The notes beneath the pieces are model-generated. The model was not told where the DNA came from. It searched no databases and saw only the letters and a program-made list of their open reading frames with translations. DNA of 64,000 nucleotides from Chryseobacterium phosphatilyticum (GTDB taxonomy: Bacteria; Bacteroidota; Bacteroidia; Flavobacteriales; Weeksellaceae): positions 310,001 through 374,000 of the forward strand of contig NZ_PPED02000001.1 in assembly GCF_002899825.2 (NCBI RefSeq). The letters run 5' to 3'. How positions within the stretch are numbered: position 1 is the first letter of the stretch; every line of letters begins with the position of its first letter. Position numbers and translations under genes: made by a program. Positions 26,709 through 35,641 of this stretch are shown piece after piece.

Positions 26709-29700
26709 ATGAAGAAGCTCCAAGATATTCTTATCTCAACCAGAACAATGGCTGTATTGTTGCTGGTGTACGCATTTGCAATGGCTTATGCAACGTTCTT
26801 AGAAAACGACTACGGAACTCCTACAGCAAAAGCATTAATTTATGAAGCAAAATGGTTTGAATTAATCATGGTCCTGCTCATTCTTAACTTCATAGGAAAC
26901 ATCGGAAGATACAGACTATGGAAAAAGGAAAAATGGCCCGTTTTGGTTTTTCACCTTGCCTTTGTATTCATTTTTGTTGGTGGTGCTATTACCAGATACA
27001 TTAGTTTTGAGGGACAAATGCACATTAGAGAGGGAGAAACCTCCAACGAAATTGTAACGGATAAAAATTTCTTTAAAATCCAGATCGAGGAAAAAGGAGA
27101 TGTGCTGAATTATCAGGACGTTCCTTATTTGATGTCTCCGTTACACAAAGATTTCAACGCAACTTACGACTTCCACGGAAAAGAAGTGAAGATTGCTGCA
27201 AAGGAATATATTCAAAGAAAAAAAGACAGCCTTGTCGCTGAGCCAAACGGTGCTGAATATCTTCACCTGGTTTCTACGGGAAGTGCCGGAAGACAGAATA
27301 TTTACATCAAGCCGGGAGAAACAAAATCGGTCAACGGAACTTTGGTGACTTTCAACAGAGCTATTGAAGGCGCTGTTGAATTTAAAAACGAAGGGGGGAA
27401 ATTATTTATCAAAACTCCTGTTGATGCAAATTACATGACGATGGCAACTCAGGCTACCGGTACTACAACAAAAGATGAATTTCAACCTTTGGCATTAAGA
27501 AGTTTATATACGATTAATGAACTAAAGCTTGTTGTACCGGAAGGTCTTAAAAAAGGAAGACTGATCGCTATTGAAGGTGATAGAAAGAAGGATGCCAATG
27601 TTCCTGACATGCTTCAGATTGAGGTACAGGGACCAAAAACAAAGCGACTTGTTGATCTTTCTGTTGAAAAAGGAAATCCAAATGCCTACAAACAGGTGAC
27701 CATGGATGGTTTAAACATGATGATTGGTTTCGGACCTAAAGTGTATAATACTCCTTTCGCATTAAAACTTGATGACTTCGTGATGGAAACTTATCCCGGA
27801 AGTTCATCTCCGAGTGCATACGAAAGCCACGTTAAAATTATTGACGAGGGAAAAGAAACCCCTTACAAAATTTATATGAATCACGTTCTGAATCATAAAG
27901 GATACCGTTTTTTCCAGTCAAGTTTTGATCCGGACAGAATGGGAACCGTACTTTCTGTAAACCACGATTATTGGGGAACATTAATTTCTTATATCGGATA
28001 TGCTATGCTATTCCTGGGAATGTTTATTATCTTCTTCTGGAAAGGAACCCACTTCTGGAAATTAAATAAAATGCTTGTTGATGCCAGCAAGAAAAAGGCT
28101 AAAGCAGCAGCTGTACTTTTAGTGTTTTTAAGTTTAGGCTTAAATGCACAGAAAATTGAAACTCATGGGACCACAGACGGAAGCAGAGAGCACATCCACG
28201 TGGAAGGAGACGGGCACACACATGCACAACCAACAGATGTACAGCCGCTTGATGGGGCTGCTCCAAAGCAAAATTCATTGGCAACTCCAATGGCAAAAAT
28301 GAGGTCTATCTCACCTGACGAAATTATTGCCAGAAACAAAATCAATAAAGAGCATGCAGATAAATTCGGGTATCTTTTAGTTCAAAGTTTTGAAGGAAGA
28401 ATTGTTCCTATTAATACCGAAGCATTAGATGTTTTAAGAAAACTATACAAGAAAGATAAATTCAAAGGAACAGACGGAAAATATCTTACGGCGAACCAAT
28501 GGTTCCTGTCTATTAATACGGATACTCCGAGCTGGACAATGGTTCCAATGATTAAAGTGGGACCTAAAGGTGGGGACGAGTTAAAAAATAAAACAAAGGC
28601 AGATGAGGAAGGGTACACTTCACTGATGAATCTTTTCCCGGCAGATGCCAATGGTAATCTGGTTTATATTTTAGAACACGATTATAATACGGCATTCCGT
28701 AAAAAACCTGCTGAGCAGACAAATTATGATAAAGAAGTAATTGCTGTAAACGAAAGAGTACAGATCTTCAATGAGTTTTTCAGCGGACAATTTATGAGAA
28801 TCGTTCCTGTTAAAAATGATGCGAATCATACATGGCATTCATGGTTGGATCAGAAATTTGAACCGGATATGGAATCTCAACAGGTAATGGGACCTTATTT
28901 TGCAGAGGCCCTTACTGCGCAGAAAACCGGAAATTGGAGTAAAGCAGATGCAGAATTGGCAAAACTTTCAGAATATCAGCAAAAATGGGGTAAAGCAGTA
29001 GTTCCGGCGAAATCTAAAGTGGATCTTGAGGTTTTCATGAATAAAGCAGATATTAATTTTAAATTATTAATCTTCTATACCATTGTAGGGGGACTTCTTT
29101 TAATCTTAGGATTTATTGAACTGTTTAAACCTAGCAAAGTATTAAACAAAATAATCAAAGCGATTATTGCTGTTGGTCTGATAGGGTATATTTGTCACTT
29201 CCTGGGACTTGTTGCAAGATGGTATATTTCAGGTCATGCCCCTTGGAGTAACGGTTATGAAGCAATTATTTTTATCTCCTGGGTTGGGATTACAGCCGGA
29301 TTATTCCTGTACAGAAATTCTAATGCATTAATTCCTGCAGCCGGATTTATGGTCGCTGTAATCATGATGGGATTTGCACATGGAGGTTCAGCACTTGATC
29401 CACAGATTACACCGCTTGTTCCTGTATTGAAATCTTACTGGTTGATTGTTCACGTGGCCATTATTACCTCAAGTTATGGTTTCTTTGCTCTATCCATGAT
29501 TATTGCTGTGATTTCCCTTGTTTTCTATATTATTTCAAATAAAGAAACCTATAAAATTCACCACGATACAACGCTGAAAGAATTGGTAATTGTTTCTGAA
29601 ATGTCATTGACTATTGGCCTTTTTGCTCTTACCGTAGGAAACTTCTTAGGAGGTATCTGGGCTAATGAATCATGGGGAAGATACTGGAGCTGGGACCCGA

Positions 29701-29984
29701 AAGAAACATGGGCTTTCATTTCAATTATGGTATATGCTTTCGTATTACACATGAGATTAGTACCGGGATTGAGAAGCAGATGGGCATTCCATGTAGCAAC
29801 AATGTTTGCATTCTGTTCAATGGTAATGACGTATTTTGGGGTAAATTACTATCTGAGCGGGCTTCACTCTTACGCAGCCGGAGACCCTGTTCCGGTACCT
29901 GCATGGGTATACATCGGAATTGCAACCATGATTACCTTGTCAGCAGTTTCTTACTTTAAATTTAAAGCATTAACGAAGAAATAA
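26709..29984 (+). CDS. ccsBA: Fused cytochrome c biogenesis protein CcsBA
   Basis: 1091 residues, a fusion of the two system II proteins. The N-terminal half is ResB/CcsB-like, with several membrane helices and a large periplasmic part. The C-terminal half is CcsA, with tryptophan-rich heme motif WGRYWSWDPKETWAF and conserved heme histidines in neighbouring helices. CcsBA carries heme across the membrane and attaches it to apocytochrome c. The central part holds a histidine-rich stretch (HIHVEGDGHTHAQ, about 495-510). It is monocistronic with a strong terminator. Confidence 0.93.
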   Translation: MKKLQDILISTRTMAVLLLVYAFAMAYATFLENDYGTPTAKALIYEAKWFELIMVLLILNFIGNIGRYRLWKKEKWPVLVFHLAFVFIFVGGAITRYISFEGQMHIREGETSNEIVTDKNFFKIQIEEKGDVLNYQDVPYLMSPLHKDFNATYDFHGKEVKIAAKEYIQRKKDSLVAEPNGAEYLHLVSTGSAGRQNIYIKPGETKSVNGTLVTFNRAIEGAVEFKNEGGKLFIKTPVDANYMTMATQATGTTTKDEFQPLALRSLYTINELKLVVPEGLKKGRLIAIEGDRKKDANVPDMLQIEVQGPKTKRLVDLSVEKGNPNAYKQVTMDGLNMMIGFGPKVYNTPFALKLDDFVMETYPGSSSPSAYESHVKIIDEGKETPYKIYMNHVLNHKGYRFFQSSFDPDRMGTVLSVNHDYWGTLISYIGYAMLFLGMFIIFFWKGTHFWKLNKMLVDASKKKAKAAAVLLVFLSLGLNAQKIETHGTTDGSREHIHVEGDGHTHAQPTDVQPLDGAAPKQNSLATPMAKMRSISPDEIIARNKINKEHADKFGYLLVQSFEGRIVPINTEALDVLRKLYKKDKFKGTDGKYLTANQWFLSINTDTPSWTMVPMIKVGPKGGDELKNKTKADEEGYTSLMNLFPADANGNLVYILEHDYNTAFRKKPAEQTNYDKEVIAVNERVQIFNEFFSGQFMRIVPVKNDANHTWHSWLDQKFEPDMESQQVMGPYFAEALTAQKTGNWSKADAELAKLSEYQQKWGKAVVPAKSKVDLEVFMNKADINFKLLIFYTIVGGLLLILGFIELFKPSKVLNKIIKAIIAVGLIGYICHFLGLVARWYISGHAPWSNGYEAIIFISWVGITAGLFLYRNSNALIPAAGFMVAVIMMGFAHGGSALDPQITPLVPVLKSYWLIVHVAIITSSYGFFALSMIIAVISLVFYIISNKETYKIHHDTTLKELVIVSEMSLTIGLFALTVGNFLGGIWANESWGRYWSWDPKETWAFISIMVYAFVLHMRLVPGLRSRWAFHVATMFAFCSMVMTYFGVNYYLSGLHSYAAGDPVPVPAWVYIGIATMITLSAVSYFKFKALTKK

Positions 29985-30004
29985 TTTTCCCAATATATTA
30001 CTTA

Positions 30005-30036
30005 AAATCCCGGAATTTACTTCCGGGATTTTTTAT
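30005..30036. terminator. Terminator of ccsBA (bidirectional)
   Basis: Perfect 11-bp stem AAATCCCGGAA/TTCCGGGATTT followed by a T-run. Confidence 0.9.
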
Positions 30037-30056
30037 AAATACAAGTCAGGAATGGG

Positions 30057-30830
30057 CTAGTTCTTTATAAATTTTGAGCGCATCGCACCTATCTGATAAA
30101 AATAAATTCCAACAGGAAGGGTTTCAATATTAATCGAAGTTCTGCTGTCCGATACGTTGACGTTTTGTGTTAAAACAATTTTTCCTGTACTGTCATAAAT
30201 TTCTATTTTATTTGCCCCGTTCTCTGGATTTGTTATATTTAAAATCTTACTCGCAGGATTGGGAAAAGCGGAAAGTTTTGTTTTTGACTGAACCTCTTTT
30301 GTGGAAAGTGAGGTTGTAGGTAAACTATAGATTTCCGTCGAATTCGTATTTTGATTGAATAATCTTAGTTTGTTGATATTGGAAGTGTTGTCGTGATAGA
30401 TATTGATGTCATATTCATCAGTAAACTTATAGTTTGGACCAAACTCACGTATTATGTTTCCGTCTTCGTTATAAATTTTTATAATGTATTCTCTTTCATA
30501 TGTGACTGTATTGTATTTTTCAAAAGTTATAATTAATTCCAGTTTATTGTCAGTATTAAAAATGTTTTTGGATAGAATGAAATTATTATGGTATTGATCT
30601 ACAAACATACTGTATCCGGTTGGCACCGTTGGACTAAATTGTTTGTAAAGGGAGTAGTCTGCTTTGTAAATCTTTACCACGTTCATTGTATGTCCTACGG
30701 AGTAATAAAATGTTTCATCTGCATTGGTATAAACTTGCAGATTTTCAGAAATGAAATTTTTATCCAGTGTGATTTGCCCAAAAGTAAATCCTGTAATAGC
30801 TATCGCAGCCGCGAGCATGAATTTTTTCAT
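30057..30830 (-). CDS. Secreted protein with type IX sorting domain
   Basis: 257 residues with a signal peptide (MKKFMLAAAIAITGFTFGQ). The C-terminal about 75 residues form a type A sorting domain: AFPNPASKILNI, then KIEIYDSTGKIVLTQ, LPVGIYFYQI and a basic tail ending FIKN. This directs export by the type IX system and anchoring to surface lipid. The central part is beta-rich with no recognisable domain. It should be processed and attached by PorU/PorZ, with PorQ encoded at 5,772. Confidence 0.88.
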   Translation of the reverse strand: MKKFMLAAAIAITGFTFGQITLDKNFISENLQVYTNADETFYYSVGHTMNVVKIYKADYSLYKQFSPTVPTGYSMFVDQYHNNFILSKNIFNTDNKLELIITFEKYNTVTYEREYIIKIYNEDGNIIREFGPNYKFTDEYDINIYHDNTSNINKLRLFNQNTNSTEIYSLPTTSLSTKEVQSKTKLSAFPNPASKILNITNPENGANKIEIYDSTGKIVLTQNVNVSDSRTSINIETLPVGIYFYQIGAMRSKFIKN

Positions 30831-30997
30831 AGTTCTTAAATTTTAATTTTCACAAAAATATTTTGGCATCCGATAACTTCCTTATGGTTTCCCGTACCTT
30901 CACCCCCATATCTCTGATCTCAAAACTTTTTCATCTGTAATTCAAAATTTTTCACGAACTTTATGATATCAAAATAATATCAAAATAAAATTAAATC

Positions 30998-31864
30998 ATG
31001 GAAAAAACCTTAAAACCTATGTCGGGCTATCTTACATTAGTTATTTGCCTTGCATTATTTGTAGCATCCGTATATTTCTTTATTTCCGGGGTGGATCAAA
31101 GTTTAGTATATGTCATTTTAGCGATGTTTTGTTTTTTGATTTCGTGTTTCTTTTTGAAGGGGTTAATGATTATTCAACCTAATCATTCCCGGGTACTGAA
31201 CTTTTTCGGGAAATATGTGGGCTCAGTTAAAGAGAACGGATTGTTTTTCATCAATCCTCTGTATTCATCTCAAAAGATATCATTACGTTCAGAAAACTTA
31301 CAGGGGCAGACTTTGAAAGTGAATGATAAAATGGGAAATCCTATTGAAATTGCTGTTGTAATGGTTTGGAAAGTAGGAGATACTTATAAGGCCGCATTTG
31401 ATGTTGAACGGTACTCAGACTTTGTAAGAATGCAGAGTGAGGCAGCGGTGCGACATTTGGCCATGAGTTTTCCCTATGATAACTTAGAAGATGATCATGC
31501 TCCTATCACTTTGAGAGAAGGTGGTGATAAGATTAATTCTATTCTGGAGCAGGAACTTACAGACCGTCTTTCCAAAGCGGGCATTGTTATTCAGGAAGCA
31601 AGAATTTCTCACCTTGCTTATGCATCGGAAATAGCTGGAGCAATGCTTCAAAGACAGCAGGCAACAGCAATTGTTGCCGCAAGAACAAAGATTGTGGAAG
31701 GAGCAGTAGGTATGGTAGATCTGGCGTTAAAAAAGCTTTCAGAAGAGAATATTGTTGAGCTTGATGACGAAAGAAAAGCCGCTATGGTAAGCAATTTAAT
31801 GGTGGTTCTTTGTGGTGAAAAAGCGGCAACTCCCATCCTGAATGCTGGAACTTTATACAATTAA
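30998..31864 (+). CDS. SPFH-domain (slipin/stomatin-like) protein
   Basis: 288 residues. Two N-terminal hydrophobic segments (about 10-60) precede an SPFH domain: IIQPNHSRVLNFFGKYVG, the MVWKVGDTYKAAFDVERY segment and RISHLAYASEIAGAMLQRQQA (shortened: RISHLAYASEIAGAML). The C-terminus has the coiled REVVARTKIV-type stretch AAARTKIVEGAVG. Such proteins scaffold membrane microdomains and control proteases. Just 39 bases later comes a small Arc-like gene, the arrangement known from Bacteroidota SPFH loci. Confidence 0.9.
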   Translation: MEKTLKPMSGYLTLVICLALFVASVYFFISGVDQSLVYVILAMFCFLISCFFLKGLMIIQPNHSRVLNFFGKYVGSVKENGLFFINPLYSSQKISLRSENLQGQTLKVNDKMGNPIEIAVVMVWKVGDTYKAAFDVERYSDFVRMQSEAAVRHLAMSFPYDNLEDDHAPITLREGGDKINSILEQELTDRLSKAGIVIQEARISHLAYASEIAGAMLQRQQATAIVAARTKIVEGAVGMVDLALKKLSEENIVELDDERKAAMVSNLMVVLCGEKAATPILNAGTLYN

Positions 31865-31903
31865 GAAATAAAATTTTCAAACCATTTTGTTAAAAACAGG
31901 AAA

Positions 31904-32092
31904 ATGAAATCAGAAAAAGCTCAGAACTCTTCAGAAAACAAAAGCAAAAAATCTTTTGTGATAAGAATAGATGAGTCTACTTATAAACTCCTTGAAAAAT
32001 GGGCGAATGATGAGTTCAGGAGTGTGAACGGGCAGATTGAATATTTGCTGCATCAAAGTCTGGTCAATTCCGGGAGAAAGAAAAAAGAATAA
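31904..32092 (+). CDS. Arc-family ribbon-helix-helix DNA-binding protein
   Basis: 62 residues. The core KSFVIRIDESTYKLLEKWA followed by NDEFRSVNGQIEYLLHQSL is a ribbon-helix-helix of the Arc repressor type. The N-terminus is lysine/serine rich. It begins 39 bases after the SPFH gene and is followed by a hairpin, so the two are one transcription unit. It may control its own operon. The homologous pair is widespread in Flavobacteriia. Confidence 0.85.
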   Translation: MKSEKAQNSSENKSKKSFVIRIDESTYKLLEKWANDEFRSVNGQIEYLLHQSLVNSGRKKKE

Positions 32093-32118
32093 ATCATTAC
32101 GAACTTGTCTCAACAACT

Positions 32119-32151
32119 AATCCGTCTCAAATAATAAAATTGAGACGGATT
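32119..32151. terminator. Hairpin after the Arc-like gene
   Basis: 12-bp stem AATCCGTCTCAA/TTGAGACGGATT with a nine-base loop, followed by only a weak T-rich tail. Confidence 0.65.
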
Positions 32152-32205
32152 ATTGTTATGTTAAAATAGCTCAAAAAGCCTTTTCTTACAACCATATTTT
32201 AAATG

Positions 32206-32239
32206 TTTGCACATTTTCAATCTTTAACATTTATCTTTG
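32206..32239 (+). promoter_or_regulatory. Promoter of the RCC1-repeat gene
   Basis: TTTG (32,206-32,209), 22-base spacer and TATCTTTG (32,232-32,239). This fits the Bacteroidota consensus and predicts transcription starting about 32,245, only a few bases before the start codon. Confidence 0.6.
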
Positions 32240-32251
32240 CAAAAAAATATT

Positions 32252-33640
32252 TTGAAAAAAACACTAATAACCTTAACTGCCATTCTTGGGCAGTTATATT
32301 CATCACAATGCTTTAAAGAATTTAGTCCTTCAAAAATAGGTAGATACACAGCAGGTATAAAATCTGATGGTACACTTTGGACATGGGGAGAAAACAGTGA
32401 TGGAGGGCTAGGAAATAATACACCAAATTCATCTTATTTCCCAAAACAAATTACTTCAGATACCTGGAAGAGTTTTTCTCTGGGAAGATATCATACATTA
32501 GCCATTAAATCTGACGGTACACTCTGGGCGTGGGGATTAAATAATTACGGACAGGTTGGTGATGGAACAAATACAAAGAAGCTTGCTCCTGTACAAATTG
32601 GAACAAGCAATAACTGGATTTTTGTAATGACCACCGAATATTCTTCTTTTGCCATTAATACAAACGGTGAGCTTTGGGCATGGGGAATTAATGCCAATTA
32701 CAGTTTGGGATTAGGTGATGGTGCAGACAGAAAAGTTCCTAACAGAGTAGGTACAGATACAGATTGGAAGAAACTTTCAGGAGGAGGAAGTCATGTAATT
32801 GCACTTAAAAATAATGGAAGTATCTGGGGTTGGGGATCCAATTCAGCAGGGCAGGTTGGTACAGGGAACACTTTTGTGAAAATTCCAAAGCAGATCGGTA
32901 CAGACACAAACTGGAGAGACATATCGGTAGGATATATAAGTTCTTATGGTATAAAAAATGATAACACCATTTGGGCATGGGGTGATAATTATGGCGGACA
33001 AATAGGAAATGGCGGATGGGGCGCTCAGATATATACCCCTATCCAGGTAGGAACCGACAATAATTGGAAATCTGTAAAAGCAGGCTCCTATCAGGTGGTA
33101 GCTTTGAAATATGATAACACCTTATGGGGGTGGGGTTCAAACGGATTGTCACAATTAGGTGGGTATCACGGAACACCCAGTTATAAGACTCCGGTGAGGA
33201 TTGGTCTGGATTCTGACTGGAAAAATATTTATCCGGGATATGCTGCGACTTACGCTGAAAAAAATGATAATACCATGTGGGTAACAGGAGATCAGTGTTG
33301 CGGAGAGTTTGGAAGTAACTTCTCAAGCGGGAAGCATTATCCTCTGGCAATCGTTTCCGGCTACTGTGCAGACTCTGTACTTGGCACAGCAGATTTGCCT
33401 AAGAAAGAGAATACAATAAGCTTTTATCCTAATCCTGTAAGAGATGTACTTACCATTTCTTTAGATTCAACCATTGAAAAAGTTGAAGTATTTGAAATGA
33501 GTGGTAAAAAGATTAGAGATTATATTGATGTGAATAATTTCCATCTAAAAGTTAATTTTTCGGAATTACTTCCTGGTACTTATCTGGTAAAAATTAAAAC
33601 CAGAAATGAAGCGAAGACTGTAAAAATCATCAAAGAATAG
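32252..33640 (+). CDS. RCC1-repeat surface protein with type IX sorting domain
   Basis: 462 residues if it starts at the TTG at 32,252 (giving the signal peptide MKKTLITLTAILGQLYSSQC). No ATG is in frame before about residue 125, and the frame is stopped at 32,225. At least seven RCC1-type repeats follow (SDGTLWTWGENSDGGLGN, SDGTLWAWGLNNYGQVGDG and so on), which form a beta-propeller usually used for protein binding. The C-terminus has a type A sorting domain (SFYPNPVRDVLTI, KVEVFEMSGKKI, LLPGTYLVKIKT). It is probably secreted by the type IX system. Confidence 0.85.
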   Translation: MKKTLITLTAILGQLYSSQCFKEFSPSKIGRYTAGIKSDGTLWTWGENSDGGLGNNTPNSSYFPKQITSDTWKSFSLGRYHTLAIKSDGTLWAWGLNNYGQVGDGTNTKKLAPVQIGTSNNWIFVMTTEYSSFAINTNGELWAWGINANYSLGLGDGADRKVPNRVGTDTDWKKLSGGGSHVIALKNNGSIWGWGSNSAGQVGTGNTFVKIPKQIGTDTNWRDISVGYISSYGIKNDNTIWAWGDNYGGQIGNGGWGAQIYTPIQVGTDNNWKSVKAGSYQVVALKYDNTLWGWGSNGLSQLGGYHGTPSYKTPVRIGLDSDWKNIYPGYAATYAEKNDNTMWVTGDQCCGEFGSNFSSGKHYPLAIVSGYCADSVLGTADLPKKENTISFYPNPVRDVLTISLDSTIEKVEVFEMSGKKIRDYIDVNNFHLKVNFSELLPGTYLVKIKTRNEAKTVKIIKE

Positions 33641-33665
33641 CAGAATTAAATCATCTAACAAAAAG

Positions 33666-33694
33666 AAAAGCAGAGAAAATTTCTCTGCTTTTTT
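33666..33694. terminator. Bidirectional terminator
   Basis: AAAAGCAGAGAAA/TTTCTCTGCTTTT stem with T-run on both strands, between the RCC1 gene and the convergent small gene at 33,693. Confidence 0.85.
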
Positions 33695-33842
33695 ATTTCA
33701 TACAACTTTGAAGGGTATCTGCTCCAAAGTAGAATATTACGAGCCAAACCAAGCCTTTAATGGTAAAGAAAGCCAATCCTGCCCATCCTACACGCTTGAA
33801 CCACTTTTTAAGCTTTGAGTTATTTTCTTGTGAATTTTCCAT
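33693..33842 (-). CDS. Small membrane protein, 49 residues
   Basis: A 49-codon reading frame, ATG at 33,842. Charged N-terminus (MENSQENNSKLKKWFKRVGW) followed by one hydrophobic segment (AGLAFFTIKGLVWLVIFYFG) and a short tail ADTLQSCMK. The layout, basic amphipathic head with one transmembrane helix, is that of a small conserved Flavobacteriia membrane protein family often mislabelled alanyl-tRNA synthetase. It shares the bidirectional terminator and sits upstream of amaB on the opposite strand. The function is unknown. Confidence 0.75.
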   Translation of the reverse strand: MENSQENNSKLKKWFKRVGWAGLAFFTIKGLVWLVIFYFGADTLQSCMK

Positions 33843-33977
33843 TGGTGAATATCAAAAAGATTACCCTGCAAAGATAAGCATGTTTATAATTAGTCCAAAT
33901 AAAAAACAGGCTAAAAATTAAAGTTTTGAGGTTCGCATAATATTTTTATCTTTAGAGAGAACGAAAAGTAAGATTTT

Positions 33978-35528
33978 ATGTCAAAAAAAGTAAAGGATTT
34001 CGGAATCGAAACATCACTCAAGAATCTTGGGATTAAAGCTGAAAATAAAGGCACTTCTACAGGCGGAAAATATTTCGCTTCAGGAAAGACTATTGAAAGC
34101 ATTTCTCCCGTAGATGGGAAATTGATTGCTAAAGTAAAGACTTCCGGAGAAAGTGATTATGACAAAGTAATTGAAACTGCTCAAAAGGCATTTCAGGAAT
34201 TCAGGTTGATCCCGGCTCCTAAAAGAGGAGAGATTGTGAGACAACTGGGTCTAAAATTAAGAGAATATAAGGATGATCTTGGTAAACTTGTTTCTTATGA
34301 AATGGGTAAATCATTGCAGGAAGGACTAGGAGAAGTACAGGAAATGATTGATATCTGTGATTTTGCTGTGGGACTTTCCAGACAACTTCAGGGATATACA
34401 ATGCATTCAGAAAGACCGGGACACAGAATGTATGAGCAATACCATCCGCTTGGAGTAGTAGGAATCATTACAGCATTCAACTTCCCGGTAGCAGTATGGT
34501 CTTGGAATACAGCGTTAGCATGGATCTGTGGTAACGTGACCATCTGGAAGCCGTCTGAGAAAACACCACTTTGTGCGATTGCATGCCAGAATATTATGAA
34601 TGAAGTTTTAAAAGAAAATAATCTTTCAGAAGGAATTTCAAGTGTATTAGTAGCTGACCACGAAATCGGACAAAAACTGGTGGATGATAAAAGAGTTGCG
34701 CTGGTATCTTTCACTGGGTCTACAAGAGTGGGAAGAATGGTTTCTTCCAAAGTAGCAGAAAGATTCGGGAAATCAATTCTTGAATTGGGAGGAAATAATG
34801 CCATCATCATCACAAAAGAAGCTGATATCGATATGTCGATCATAGGAGCTGTTTTTGGAGCTGTAGGAACTGCAGGACAGAGATGTACTTCAACAAGAAG
34901 GCTGATCATCCATGAAAGCGTTTACAATGAAGTGAAAACAAGATTGGTAAAAGCATATGGCCAGCTGAAAATCGGAAATCCATTAGACGAAAAGAACCAT
35001 GTAGGGCCATTGATAGATACTGATGCTGTTAACCAGTACGAAGAAGCGATCAAGAAATGTAAAAAAGAAGGCGGTAAATTTGCTGTTGAAGGAGGAGTTT
35101 TAACCGGAAAAGACTACGAGTCCGGCTGCTATGTAAAACCATGCGTAGCGGAAGTAAAAAACTCTTATGAAATTGTACAACACGAAACTTTTGCACCGAT
35201 TTTATACTTAATCAAATACAAAACATTAGAAGAAGCTATTGCCATTCAGAATGATGTTCCGCAAGGGCTTTCTTCTGCAATCATGACCCAAAATCTGAGA
35301 GAAGCAGAATTATTCCTTTCTCATGCAGGTTCAGACTGTGGTATTGCTAACGTAAATATTGGTACTTCAGGAGCCGAAATCGGAGGCGCTTTTGGTGGTG
35401 AAAAGGAAACCGGCGGGGGAAGAGAATCCGGATCTGACGCATGGAAGTATTATATGAGAAGACAAACTAATACTATAAACTACACGGCTCAACTTCCTTT
35501 AGCACAAGGTATTAAATTTGATCTATAA
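33978..35528 (+). CDS. amaB: L-alpha-aminoadipate semialdehyde dehydrogenase
   Basis: 516 residues of the ALDH7 (antiquitin) subgroup. Catalytic Cys303 lies in GQRCTSTRR, Glu269 in ILELGGNN and Asn168 in TAFNFP. ALDH7 enzymes oxidise alpha-aminoadipate-6-semialdehyde (in equilibrium with piperideine-6-carboxylate) to alpha-aminoadipate. The next gene encodes lysine 6-aminotransferase, which makes exactly that aldehyde, so the pair forms a two-step lysine-degradation route. It is preceded by a small divergent gene and has no obvious regulator nearby. Confidence 0.9.
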   Translation: MSKKVKDFGIETSLKNLGIKAENKGTSTGGKYFASGKTIESISPVDGKLIAKVKTSGESDYDKVIETAQKAFQEFRLIPAPKRGEIVRQLGLKLREYKDDLGKLVSYEMGKSLQEGLGEVQEMIDICDFAVGLSRQLQGYTMHSERPGHRMYEQYHPLGVVGIITAFNFPVAVWSWNTALAWICGNVTIWKPSEKTPLCAIACQNIMNEVLKENNLSEGISSVLVADHEIGQKLVDDKRVALVSFTGSTRVGRMVSSKVAERFGKSILELGGNNAIIITKEADIDMSIIGAVFGAVGTAGQRCTSTRRLIIHESVYNEVKTRLVKAYGQLKIGNPLDEKNHVGPLIDTDAVNQYEEAIKKCKKEGGKFAVEGGVLTGKDYESGCYVKPCVAEVKNSYEIVQHETFAPILYLIKYKTLEEAIAIQNDVPQGLSSAIMTQNLREAELFLSHAGSDCGIANVNIGTSGAEIGGAFGGEKETGGGRESGSDAWKYYMRRQTNTINYTAQLPLAQGIKFDL

Positions 35529-35575
35529 AAGCTTTACTTGAAGCGTTAAAAAACAAAAAACAAAAATTAATAACC

Positions 35576-35614
35576 GAATGGTGAAGAGATTCATCAGGGA
35601 TCTCTTCACCATTC
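35576..35614. repeat. Intercistronic hairpin between amaB and lat
   Basis: Perfect 15-bp arms GAATGGTGAAGAGAT/ATCTCTTCACCATTC with a nine-base loop and no T-run. It probably stabilises or processes the mRNA, or tunes the amount of lat, rather than stopping transcription. Confidence 0.75.
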
Positions 35615-35641
35615 ACTTATTAAATCACACATCAATTTATT

